From positions 142,293,818 through 142,357,817 of the forward strand of contig NC_133773.1 of NCBI RefSeq assembly GCF_003597395.2: 64,000 bases of DNA, given 5' to 3'. Positions 11,276-21,005 of the stretch are shown in pieces (positions within the stretch are counted from its first letter, which is position 1; every line of letters begins with the position of its first letter). This stretch comes from Chelonoidis abingdonii. Lineage: Eukaryota; Chordata; Testudines; Testudinidae. A model generated the notes under the pieces. It was not told the origin of the DNA and ran no database searches. It saw only the letters and a list, made by a program, of their open reading frames with translations. The position numbers were made by a program, and so were the translations under genes.

Positions 11276-12521
11276 CCCCTCATATCCCCCCTCCATTTGC
11301 ATTTAAATATTCCATTGGGGTAAAGCCCATTTTCTGACCTAGTTCTCTTTCCCATTCAGCTCTCCTCTGCTGCTCTCCAAGTCTTCCTTGCTCTCCCACC
11401 TGTATTCCCCCACTTGATCTTTGTCTCCAGCATAGTTCTTGGCCTGTTACTATTCTGCACATAATTGATTCCTGTCCTCTTAAGTTTCTTCAGCTATCTG
11501 TAGATTGCTATATTTCCCCTTGTGCTTTTTGCTCTATAAAATGGCGAGTGCCTCATGTAGACCCAGATTTGTCCCTCACCGAAACTTTGGTGTTGTCTAT
11601 TATTCTGAATTATGAAACTGAGGTGCTAGATCCAGTAACTTGTGTTCATTTGCATTTTCAAGCTTCTTGCTCTATCACCTATTTTAAAGGACAATGTCAG
11701 CTGATGGATTTCCAGTATTCTTCAGGGTTTCCAGTATTCTGCAAACTATAAATTCCCAAAGACAACTCATGAATCTTCAGTTTGTTTTTTGCTCCGCAAG
11801 CTGGTTTAGCACCTCCCTGTGTATTTGCATTTGCTCAACCAGTGTCTTTAAAATTAATGCAAATACCTGTCTATCAGTAGAAGATTCCCCGGTACTGTGG
11901 CATCCATGTCTCATTGTGCTTACTCTGCTGTCACATCTCTGTCACTGAGAATTGGACAGTCAGCATTTGGTTACAACCGATCACACAGCATGGAGAAAGA
12001 GTCCTTAATAGTGCAAATGAGTTTGCCAAAAAAGTGTGTTTGCTCCAGGAAGCAGAGATACTCTCAGCGCACTGGGTTCTCTGATCACCTTGGCGGCCCA
12101 TTGCCGTTGGAACCCTGTTGGTAGCTAAACTCATTGGGCCTTTTTGTTTTAAATAAAGAAAACAATGGAGAGGGTGAGAAGAGGTAACTTTGTGAGGAAG
12201 GGGAAAGAGTGGTATCTCCTACAGGTGATTCTTGAAAGTCCTCTGAAAAATAGGTGGGGTCTCTGCTGTGAAGGGTTTCTGCTATAATCACTTTGCATGC
12301 TGAGTGTGGTAGTTGTGTTGTACCAAAGGCTTGTGTATGTTCCGGTCCAATTCACCGACTGTGCTGTACGGAATCAAGTAAACTCAGGGTGCTATGAACA
12401 TCATAGTAGGTAGCAGGACCACGACTGTAACGGCCTGATCCCATGGAGAGCTCCTAGGTCCCATACGCCTTTCCAAAGCCTATGATGATGTAATGGGGCA
12501 AATGCTGTCTCTCTCTGTTGT
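11276..12521. other. Unassigned sequence with three octamer motifs
   Basis: No gene was recognised. ATTTGCAT appears near 11648 and near 11821, and its complement ATGCAAAT near 11858, within about 220 bp. This is the POU/octamer consensus and may mark a regulatory element, but chance in AT-rich DNA is possible. No repeat family was identified between 11500 and 12120. Confidence 0.3.
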
Positions 12522-12680
12522 AAGAAGAACAGAAGTACTTGTGCCATCTTATAGATTAACAAGTTTATTAGAGCATAAGATTTTGTGGGCTACAGTCCAC
12601 TCCTTCGGATGCATACAATGGAACATATATTGAATATATATACACATACAGAGAGCATGAAAAGGAGGTGGTTGTCTGTT
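12522..12680 (-). mobile_element. Penelope-like 3' segment, minus strand
   Basis: Variant of the same PLE end: 'agaacagaagtacttgtg', then 'agcataagattttgtgggc', then 'tcggatgcata', followed by the AT-rich 'tatatatacacatacagag'. It begins at the internal GAACAG boundary and lacks the terminal tail. Confidence 0.6.
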
Positions 12681-13009
12681 GTGAGGCAGTAGTATAAGAC
12701 TTGTCGCAACAGAGCATGACTAGCACAATGTTCTTCTTTGCTTTTAAAGAAAATCTTTGGGCAAAGTGCTGCCTCCTAAATTCCAGACGGTTGGATGTAT
12801 GACTCTATAGCAATCATTGAGTAGGGTTGTGCTCTAGCCTCTCTTGGTGTAGGGTTTTCTCCTTCAGTGAAGAAGCTACAATCCTCTTTACCTAAAAGGA
12901 AATCCTGTATTTCCCACAATGCCTCTTTCCTCATTCTGTGTAGGTTCTTATACCATGCTCATCACAACAGTATATGAGTGCTTTCCACTGACACTTTAAG
13001 TAGGATGCT
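12681..13009. other. Unassigned spacer
   Basis: Nothing firm. 'tatttcccacaatgcctc' at 12908-12925 resembles an isolated SBS-like motif. Confidence 0.35.
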
Positions 13010-13190
13010 GCTCTACTCAGCAGTGGTGAGTTCTTCCCTGGAGTACTGTGACTGTTTTTGGCTCCACTCTTTAAGAAAGATGAGGCTAAATTAGAGAGAC
13101 CAGAAGAGAGTGACACAAATAAGAGGTTTAGAAAACAAGAGCTTTAAGGAAAGGTTTGGTCTAGAAAAAAGAAAAACGAAGGGGAGATAT

Positions 13191-13628
13191 ACCGTATATT
13201 CTCGTTCATTAGCTCGTTCGTTTATAAGCTGACCCCCAAGATGGTTAGGTAAAAATAGCAAACACTGTATGACCCTTTCATAAGCTGACCCTATATTTCA
13301 GGGGTTGGCAAACTTTGGTTCCTGGCCCATTAGGGTAAAGCATCTAGCAGGCCTGGACATTTTGTTTACCTGGAGCATTCACAGGCACTGAGCCCCTCAG
13401 TTCCCAGTGGCCAGGGTTTGCCATTCCAGGGGAATGAAAGCTGAGGGGCTCCATGCCTGCAGCTATTCCAGGTAAACAAAATGACAATGTATTAGATATT
13501 TAATTCAATTATTCTATAGAGTTTAAAATCATCACATTTTGGTATAGACCCATTTATAAGCCGACCCCTAATCTTTGCTGTCACCTTTTTACCAAAAATG
13601 TTCAGCTTATAAATGAGTATATATGCTC
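13191..13628. mobile_element. MITE inserted in CR1
   Basis: The left end 'accgtatattctcg' with 'tttataagctgaccccc' and the right end 'gcttataaatgagtatata' are imperfect inverted repeats. The subterminal motif TAAGC(T/C)GACCC recurs three times. It interrupts the CR1 at 13010-13950. Confidence 0.65.
13299..13483. mobile_element. hAT MITE fragment nested inside the MITE
   Basis: Starts with the hAT-type end CAGGGGTTGGCAAAC. It continues with an internal palindrome in which 'ttgtttacctgga' at the left returns as 'tccaggtaaacaaaatg' at the right. The outer right terminus is missing. Confidence 0.6.
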
Positions 13629-13950
13629 TTTTATCAAATACGTAAAAGGTGGTTATAAAGAGGGCCCTGATCACTTGTTCTCCACTGAGAGTAGGAGAAG
13701 CAGCCATCTGCTTAATTTGCAGCAAGGGTGATTTAGGGTAAATATTAGGGAAAATTTTACAGCTGTAAGGATAGTTAAGTGCTGGCACATGTTATCTACG
13801 GCAGTTGTGGAATCCCTGTCCTAGGTGGTTTTTGAGAAGAGGTTAGACAAATACTTTTCAGCGACAGTCTCCGTATACTTAATCTTGCCTCAGTGTGGCG
13901 GAGGTGGACTGGATGATCTCGAGGCCTTTTCCAGCCCTACATTTCTATGA

Positions 13951-14440
13951 CTAAGCAGTGTAACTAACAGCTGTTAGGTAGTGTTTGGTCTTTTGTTCTC
14001 TCCCTAGAGACAGCAGTGTGTGCAGTGAAATCTTGTTAAGCACAGAGTTTTTTTAAAAAACATATTCCTGTTGCTATGTATGTATCAGAGAAGGCAGGCC
14101 CAAGCAATGGGCTATGTAGTTGGAGCAGAAAGGGGTGAGGTTTGTGAACCTCTTGTATTCCTCTTAACAGAATAAATAAAAAATCCTAACATGTTCCTGC
14201 TTTCCCCTGATGCCAAAACCATTTTCTGCATGCAGGGCTGCCTAGCAGGGCCAAGGGGCAGATTTCAAACACAGGACCCAAGGCAGAGGCCTGGGGCTCA
14301 TAGGACCAGTCAGGTTTGGTCTGGCCCTGCCTTTATCTCCATCTATGGGCAGGCCAAACCTGTGTGGTGCTGCATCCTCCTTTGACCCCTTGAAATGGGG
14401 GTGGGAGGGATAGGTCTTTGGAGAGAGGTGCCTGGCCTCA
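13951..14440. other. Upstream flank of the SFXN5 promoter
   Basis: No repeat or exon was recognised. Base composition changes from AT-rich to GC-rich toward 14400. Confidence 0.5.
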
Positions 14441-14449
14441 ATTTCCCAA

Positions 14450-14610
14450 ACTACATTCCCCATGATGCATTAGTTCTAAATTATATTTCCCATCGTCCCT
14501 CACCAGGCTGAGACTACATTTCCCATGAGACCTTGCTCCCGCCCGCTAAAACTCTATTTCCCATCATGCCTCTCGTCTCGGGGAAAAACTCCATCCCCCA
14601 GCATGCCCTG
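14450..14610 (+). promoter_or_regulatory. Array of five ZNF143/THAP11-like (SBS) motifs
   Basis: Five copies of an ACTAYATTTCCCATNATGC-type sequence start at 14450, 14480, 14513, 14551 and 14588, spaced 30-38 bp apart and all in the same orientation. The last, ending CCCAGCATGCCCTGCGG at 14597-14613, best fits the SBS consensus known for ZNF143 (STAF) and THAP11/HCFC1. It sits 110-270 bp before the SFXN5 start codon, where such sites usually lie. Binding is inferred. Confidence 0.65.
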
Positions 14611-15320
14611 CGGGAGCGGCGCTTCGCCGCGTCCAATAGCACCGGCGGCGAGGCGAGGGGCCGGACCCGGCGGCGGGGGAGGCCGTTTAAAGTGGTGGCG
14701 CTTGCGGGGCGTGAGGGGAATGGCGGAGCCGGCGGAGTATCCCCCTTTCCAGCTGGGGAAGCCCCGCTTCGAGCAGGTACGGCCGCCATTTTGTGCGCGA
14801 GAAGGGCGGGGGCGAGGCCGTATCCGGGTGTCCCGAGACGGGGAAGGGGTGGGGGGAAGGGTTGTCAGGGGCGCCCCGTGCCGGGACAAGGAGCTGCCCG
14901 TGGGGACGGCCGCCTCCCTCTGCCGGGGTCGTCCCGAGCTGCGCGCTGATTGGCGGGTGACCTCCATTCTTATTGGTTCTCCGTCCTGTCACTCGCTGCC
15001 GCCGCGCCCCGCCCCCCGTGGCTCTGCAGCGGGGTTCGCGGCTGCGGGAGGCGGAGCGTGCGCGAGTTCGAGCCCCCGCGTGGGCTAGGATACGCGCGGC
15101 GGGGCTGCGTGGGCATGTACGCCGGGGGCGGTGGCTGGAAGAGGTGCCGCCTCTCGGCCCTACGTGGGAAGCAAACTAGCCGCCTGCCTCTCCGCTGCGG
15201 TGGGGCGGGGGAACAGCTGCCGGCAGGGATGCCAGGCATTCGCTGCACCCTGTGCCATGGCTTGCCCCGTGCCCCGGGGGCGTGCGTGGGCAGCACTTTC
15301 ACACCCCCTCGGCACTGGGT
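14525..15320 (+). promoter_or_regulatory. SFXN5 CpG-island promoter and 5' UTR
   Basis: GC content and CpG density rise sharply here relative to all other parts of the window. A CCAAT box on the plus strand lies at 14633-14637 (gtccaatagc), about 85 bp before the start codon, and no TATA box is visible. Reverse CCAAT boxes (ATTGG) lie at about 14949-14953 and 14971-14975, inside the start of intron 1. The transcription start is expected between about 14640 and 14710. The large open frames on both strands here result from GC-rich composition. Confidence 0.75.
14720..14776 (+). CDS. SFXN5: SFXN5 exon 1 (coding part), sideroflexin-5 N terminus
   Basis: Encodes 19 residues, MAEPAEYPPFQLGKPRFEQ, followed by a GTACGG splice donor at 14777. 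The PPFQLGKPRF core is the recognisable start of vertebrate sideroflexin-5, a multi-pass mitochondrial inner-membrane carrier of the SFXN family. SFXN1-3 carry serine; SFXN5 has been proposed to carry citrate-type tricarboxylates. The start codon has G at -3 and G at +4. The mammalian protein has an Ala/Ser-rich stretch of about 15 more residues before the core, which is absent here. The frame stays open upstream to an ATG at 14525, but that stretch overlaps the promoter motifs, so 14720 is preferred. It joins exon 2 in phase 0. Confidence 0.9.
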
Positions 15321-15509
15321 GTGCGTGGATACCAACACGGGCTTGTCAGGGGCCGGAGGGGAATCAGGCTCTCCCCTTGGCCATGCTCTGCATCATACCC
15401 TGGGAAATGCGGCAGTGGCTGCCCCAAGGTGTGTGAGGTTTGCCCTGCTGAGCACTGCTGCCCGTTGGCTGCTCATAATTTCATTATCCATGAAGGAGCT
15501 TTTGAGTCC
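15321..15509. other. CpG island shore in intron 1
   Basis: GC content falls off here. No element was recognised before the target duplication that begins at 15510. Confidence 0.5.
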
Positions 15510-15521
15510 CATATAGGGGAG

Positions 15522-16613
15522 TCAAGTATCAGAGGGGTAGCCATGTTAGTGTGGATCTGTAAAAGCAGCAAAGAGTCCTGTGGCACCTTATCCATGCATC
15601 TGACGAAGTGGGTATTCACCCACGAAAGATCATGCTTCAAAACGTTTGTTAGTCTATAAGGTTGTCATAAGCCTTTCTCCCAAATCTGGACCTTAGCGTC
15701 CAAAATCTGGGTGCTTTGCATGAACCTCCAAGCTTAATTACCAGCTTGGATCTTATCTTGCTGCCACCAAACAGGAATTACAGCGCCTGCCTCGCTTTGG
15801 TCCCCCCAAACTTTCCCTGGAGGGACCCCAAGACACAGAAGCCCTGAGTCTTACTGGCAAGGGAAATACTCCACTTCCCTTCCCCCTCCCTCTCCCACCC
15901 AGACTTTCCTCTCTGGGCTAACCTGAGAGTATTGATACAATCTCTTTACATCACAATACCAAGAAGCATGTCTCCTCTATTCCACAAAAGAGACAAACCC
16001 CAAATACAAGGAAACAGAAATGATTCTATCTCTCTTTCCCCCTCCCACAAATTCCCTGGTGCTGCACGAGCTTATCCTCCGTAGATCTAACACAAAGAGA
16101 CTTCCCTCCCCTTGTTCCTTAGCCTACCAGAAGGGGAACAAACAAGTATTAAAAAAATAAACTTTAATATAAAAAAAAAGAAAAAAGACAATCGCAATTT
16201 CTGTGTTATCAAGATGACAAATACAGGATCAATTGCCTTAAAGAAAAAAATGAATACAAAACAACCTTTTATTTCAAGAAGAGATACATTTAAACATTCC
16301 AGCAAGTTACACAATGTACAATTACACCAAAACAACAAAAAGCCTATATTGTTTTTTCTACCTGTATTACAAGTTGGAAAACGGAAGATTAGATAGAAGA
16401 AGAAGCTTCTGCATAGCTGAAGACAGACAAAAACACAGACCCAAGACAAAGAAGACCCACAAATTCCCTCCCTTAAGCTTTTAAAAAATCCGGTTTCCTG
16501 ATTGGTCCTCTTGTCAGGTGTTTGGTTCCCTTTGTTAACCCTTTACAGGTAAAAGAAACATGAACCCTTAGCTATCTATTTATGACAAAGGTGCCACAGG
16601 ATTCTTTGCTGCT
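15522..16613 (+). mobile_element. Penelope-like inverted insertion with 12-bp duplication, split by a solo LTR
   Basis: The duplicated target catataggggag lies at 15510-15521 and 16614-16625. The insert starts with the inverted tail and arm ('gtatcagaggggtagcc' to 'ctgtggcacctta'). It then switches at about 15591 to the forward arm ('catctgacgaagtgggtat'), is interrupted by an LTR at 15663-16587, and resumes 'ggtgccacaggattc' to end at GCTGCT. Without the LTR it is about 160 bp. Confidence 0.8.
15663..16587. mobile_element. Solo LTR of an LTR retroelement
   Basis: A 925-bp unit that begins TGTCATAA and ends TTATGACA, an exact inverted terminal pair of TG...CA type. It is flanked by a perfect 5-bp duplication, AAGGT, at 15658-15662 and 16588-16592. 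No internal retroviral or gypsy-type coding region is present, so this is a recombination-derived solo LTR. It sits inside a PLE insertion and is therefore younger than it. The class (endogenous retrovirus or gypsy-type) cannot be decided from the ends. The 120-codon minus-strand open frame inside is not a gene. Confidence 0.85.
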
Positions 16614-16625
16614 CATATAGGGGAG

Positions 16626-17397
16626 AACAACTTTGAGATGTATCGGACTGCTCTTTTGCATCAGAGACAAGAATCAGGTTATTTTGAAAGGCGGAAACAC
16701 GTTTCACAGCTTATCATACTTTTTAAAAAAAAAAAAATATGGAGGAAGTTCAGAAAAGTAAATATTGGATGTAATAAAAATCCGCTTATGCACAAATCTC
16801 TATCGAAGGCCGTTAATGCACAGTACTGAGGCTTTTCTGTTAAGGAGTGGATTATTATAGAATGTAATTATGTTTTATTTTTCCCACATGACTAAAACAC
16901 ACTCCTTTGCTAAAACGTTTGCCAGTGTTTCCATGTGATCGTTCTGTTGATTTCTTTATATTGCATGGGTTGAAGTTCAGCACAGCTGTGCAATGGGCTG
17001 TGTATGCAGAGGGAGGTTAGTTGAGAAATCGCCAACCAGTGCACTAGCACTGACACAACTGCAGTGGTGGGAGTAGTAGTGTTGACAGATAGGGCACAGG
17101 CATCTTCATCATCATGTCAGCTATCTCTGCCCAGAGTAGGTCTAGAAAACGTGATAAAAATTGCTGACAGCTTGTCTGTACTAGCTGTTCCACCTCCAGC
17201 TGCATCAGCATAAAAGAGAGGAAACTTCCTTAGGGAGCCTCGTGAAGGCAAGACCTGGTATGATGAGCATTCTGCAGAGTTTTCTGGATTCTCTCCACGA
17301 AGGGTAGGGAAGAATTTTGATCCCACCTAAAATAACTACTTGTAACTGCTCTGAAGTATTGTCCATTGACTCAAATGGCCATTTAACAGTCTAATTG
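16626..17397. other. Intron 1, nothing recognised
   Basis: No exon or repeat could be supported. Confidence 0.5.
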
Positions 17398-17406
17398 CTT
17401 ACTTGC

Positions 17407-17521
17407 TTCAGAGTAGCAGCCATGTTAGTCTGTATCCGCAAAAAGAACAGGAGTACTTGTGGCACCTTAGAAACTAAATTTGTTAGTCTCTAAGGTGCCA
17501 CAAGTACTCCTGTTCTTTTTA
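17407..17521. mobile_element. Penelope-like hairpin insertion, 9-bp duplication
   Basis: The duplication cttacttgc is at 17398-17406 and 17522-17530. The insert has a 34-bp tail ('agagtagcagccatgttag' onward) and then two inverted arms of about 37 bp with one mismatch (17440-17476 and 17484-17520). The arms share AGGAGTACTTGTGGCACCTT. It is nearly a perfect palindrome and could extrude a hairpin. Confidence 0.8.
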
Positions 17522-17530
17522 CTTACTTGC

Positions 17531-18408
17531 GTGATCCCTGTTATGGTTTGTCAAATAAAGGATTTATGTCTAAAGTGCTTTCTTTCTGTATGTGTGCGAT
17601 ATTGTAACTGCTCCAGAAACCAGATGAGTTAGGTAAATACTGGTGATTAGGAAACTTGTAGATGTGCACAGTAGACTTTGGTTTGGTCAACATGCCTTTC
17701 CTTTTAAAATTTTCCTATCTAAGCAGAGAGAATAAGTTAGGTCTAATGCTGACAGAGATCGTGGCTTGAAATGAAATGTAGAGTCATGAAAACAGAATGC
17801 AAGTTTTGGAGCTGTTAGGCCCCCAATTCCGTTCAATGTTCTGGTTGCTCCTGCATTAAGAGATTGTGGGGCTTTTGTTGTGTGGACCATTCTTGGCCAT
17901 GGCTTGGCCCACAAAGAACTTGCCCAAATCTTGTCCTGCAAAATATAACCACATACTCTAGTTCTTTGGGATGGTAGCAGTTTATGTAATCTGCTCTGAT
18001 GATTGTTGGTTTCTTTCACTGAAGAGAACATGAAAGCACTGGACTAAGATGACAGAACTGGTTTTCAATTCATGTGCTTCTAGCTAACAATCAGAAAGTT
18101 AATCACAAGAGTTTGCTTGTTAATATGATTCCTCCATCCCTCCTCCCTTCCCACACCAGATTATTGGGAATTTGTCATAAAGGCCATAAGGCTTCCAAGG
18201 AGACGTTTTCACTATCCTGCTGAGATCTGGACAGAATGACAGTGTGACAGCAAAGTTGCCAGCCAGTTGACTTGCTAATTGTAGATGGCAGCTTCCCTGG
18301 AACTAAGGCAGCCTATCTGCTTTTGGGGACTCAGACATAATGTAAAGTTTGTTGCTTCGTGCCAAAATTTGGGAAGCAAACCTACCTTACTACTTACCTG
18401 TCTATCTA
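17531..18408. other. Intron 1, nothing recognised
   Basis: No exon or repeat could be supported. A 114-codon minus-strand frame at 17687-18031 has no known domain. Confidence 0.5.
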
Positions 18409-18475
18409 CTGAAGGAAGGGGTGGACTTCTGGTTAAGGCACAGGACAGGGAGTCAGGAGACTTGGGGAAGTACAG
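18409..18475 (+). mobile_element. tRNA-derived SINE head fragment
   Basis: 'tctggttaaggcacaggac' and 'gggagtcaggagacttgg' resemble the tRNA-related head of MIR/CORE-type SINEs. The rest of the element was not identified. Confidence 0.4.
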
Positions 18476-19066
18476 TGAGAAATAATGTGCAGCGAGGGGC
18501 TATTTTATTGTGCTAATCACCTACTTGTCTCAGTAAGTCAAGGGATGTTCAGATTGACCAGACAGAGCTTTTTAACTGGACAGAAGGAGGAGACACTATA
18601 CAGTCAACACAGATGATATTAGGCAGGCTTGGCAGGGCGTCAGGCCCAGGCCCAGGAGCATTTTGTTCATTGAGGAGTGATCATCATTTGTAACAATGTT
18701 AAAAAAAGGGAAATCAATCTGGAATGCGTAGGGCAGGACGTTAACAATCACATACACATTTTAATATGTCTGTCCAGGTTGTGGGTCTCTTCCACGTCCC
18801 AGTGGACACGCTACTATATAAGCAACAGTTCTTTCACAACTAGACAGAGACCGAGCTTTGAATAGGAATGTAGACTTCTCTCATTGCTAAATGACTAGAC
18901 CTTTCCCCAGTGTTTCCTATTCATGTTGCTAACCAGTGGAGTTCCATGAACTGGAACAACAGTAAGAGCACGAATGCCGACCAGATGCTATTGCTTTAAC
19001 CGCCATGTTGAATAATCCTGCTTAGAGTCGATCTAGATAGATGACGTGAAGGTTAAAAATGCTGGC
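18476..19066. other. Intron 1, nothing recognised
   Basis: No exon or repeat could be supported. Confidence 0.5.
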
Positions 19067-19433
19067 AGCATGTCTACATTAGTGCTTCCTTTGCATCGGC
19101 AAGGGGAAATTCTAGGGGGAAAGGAAAGGTCTAGCATAGACAAGGCTTGTGTTGGTGTTCCCTCCAGTTCAGCATCAGCTGGTGGGCTGCTGCTCATGTT
19201 ATCCCCTGTTGTGAAGTTAGAGGACTAAAACTTAAGTTGACCTAGCTACTTTGCTCAGGGATGTAGTTAAACTGACCTAAGCCCCAGTGTAGACATCATC
19301 AACTGCCTCTTGGGGGGGGAGGGAGTGGATTTACTACAGCAAAGGAAAAACCCTTTCTGTCGTTGTAGCAAGTGTCTACACTATAGTGGCATTGCTGCAA
19401 TGCTGCCACTGTGTGCTAGTAGTGTAGACATAC
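19067..19433. mobile_element. MITE of the TGTCTACACT-end family
   Basis: The left end 'gcatgtctacattagtgc' and the right end 'tagtagtgtagacatac' are inverted repeats. The interior has the usual 'gttgtagcaagtgtctac' and 'actgtgtgctagtag' phrases of this family. Confidence 0.65.
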
Positions 19434-20299
19434 TCTCAGTTTCCAGGGGAATCGTACTTTTCACCAAGACTAAATTAATGTGATAAACCTAGGGGGGGAA
19501 TTAATGTATCTTAAAAAGCAAACAGTCTTTTTATATCAACTATTCAGTGAAATCCCCTCTCCTTCCCCCTGCTTTCCCCTCAGCCCCCTGCTACTGACCA
19601 AAGGAGTGTGGATTCCCAGATTCTTCGTTTATTGTCATTCACTGCTGTGTTACGTTTGGACTGGTCTAGAAGATCCTTGGTGTAGGGATCTGATTGATAA
19701 GGCACTTATAGCTTTACTTGTTTTATAACACACCAGGGAGACTTATGGTGCTATCTAAATTCTGATAATCATACTTTTGGATCACATTGTTTTGTCTCTT
19801 CACGGAAATGATGGCTAGAAACAATCCTGTGGCCCTTTAAGAGGAGATCTGAGTCAGACAAGGGCTGTGAACAATCCAGTTGAGCTATATTAAGAATCTT
19901 TGTCCTTGAGGAGAAAAGCAAGGAAAAGCTGCCTGCTAGGAACAAAACCTTGGAGAGAAAAACTTGCATTTTGTGGGGATTGGTTTATGCGAGATAAGAT
20001 GGTTTCACTCTCCCTGTTGTTTCCCAGAGCCCGGAGAAAGTGATTTAACACAACATTTAGGACTACTTATTGAAAATATCCATGCCCACTGGTACAACTG
20101 TAAATGATGAAATCTGTCTCATTTCCCCTAAATCACTTGCTGTACACTTCAGCTGCTTTCCTCAGGATCGTGAACGTTTCTCAGCCAAGTCTCTCACTGG
20201 GGTGGTTTCTGGGGTACCCAGGACTTGAATCACCTTGTTACCCCTCTGCATTCAGAATTAAGGAGACTTGCTTGTTCTTAACTGGGTATCAGCTCCCTG
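19434..20299. other. Intron 1, nothing recognised
   Basis: No exon or repeat could be supported. Confidence 0.5.
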
Positions 20300-21005
20300 A
20301 CACCTCCAACCTGTTAGCTGAGAGCAGAGTGCTTGGGTGGCTCTACTAGCCCTTACCTTGCCTTGCAGGGTAAAAATAGCGCACCCCAATCCCTGAGTCC
20401 CTTTTGAAGCATTCCCTGTAGCGTCCACCCCTTTCATCTCCAAACATTCACAAAAATACCAGGTCCGCTGACCCGAAGGGAACAGTGTACACATCAGTTT
20501 GTATGATTCAATGCAGGATCAGCTCCTTGCTTAACACCACAGCACAGAGATATATGTATAGTGAAAACAACAAGAAGTTCATTATCAAAGAGTCAAGAGA
20601 TATTGAGTAAGGGTAATGAAAACAAAAGGTTACATATAAAAGAGAATCATAATATGCTTTCTAGAGACTAAACTTAACTGTTAGGTTAGCTTCCTGTCTA
20701 ATGAAGTTTATCTCACCCAAAGCCTTTGCCAGCATTTTCAGCCAGGCTGGTTGAGATCCTGTTTTCATAAATGTAAACGCATTGCCCATGTATTTCCTAG
20801 ATGCAAGAGGATACGGTGTTGTTTTTGTTCCCCAAATAGAGTCCAGCAAGCCTTTGCAGTGTATTTCCTGATAAGTGTATCTCTTTCCATGCTGTGCTCT
20901 TCCCTGTTGACTTCATGTCTCTGTATGTAAACATGCGTCCCTTGTGTTAGCTTACAGTGCTTAATTTACATTGTGACAGAGAGAGGCTGGTGAATAAACA
21001 ATTTG
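20300..21005 (-). mobile_element. Possible LTR-element fragment
   Basis: The phrases 'cagctccttgcttaacacc' (20520-20538) and 'atgtatagtgaaaacaac' are remembered from abundant turtle repeats of LTR type. No TG...CA ends or target duplication were found, so limits and class are uncertain. Confidence 0.3.

Larger units (their letters stand above)
13010..13950 (+). mobile_element. CR1 LINE 3' region split by a nested MITE
   Basis: The left part (13010-13190) follows the CR1 RT-end and 3' UTR phrases 'ctggagtactgtgactg' and 'aagaaagatgaggctaaat'. The right part (about 13629-13950) resumes with 'tcaaatacgtaaaagg' and 'gcagcaagggtgattta' and ends 'catttctatga'. The CR1 reading is continuous once 13191-13628 is removed. 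Confidence 0.75.

Noticed and set aside
14525..15659. Many overlapping open frames of 100-188 codons on both strands in the CpG island
   Set aside because: High GC removes stop codons. Only the 57 nt at 14720-14776 match a known protein and end in a splice donor.
16087..16449. 120-codon minus-strand frame rich in Phe and Leu
   Set aside because: It lies wholly inside the solo LTR and reflects A-rich composition.
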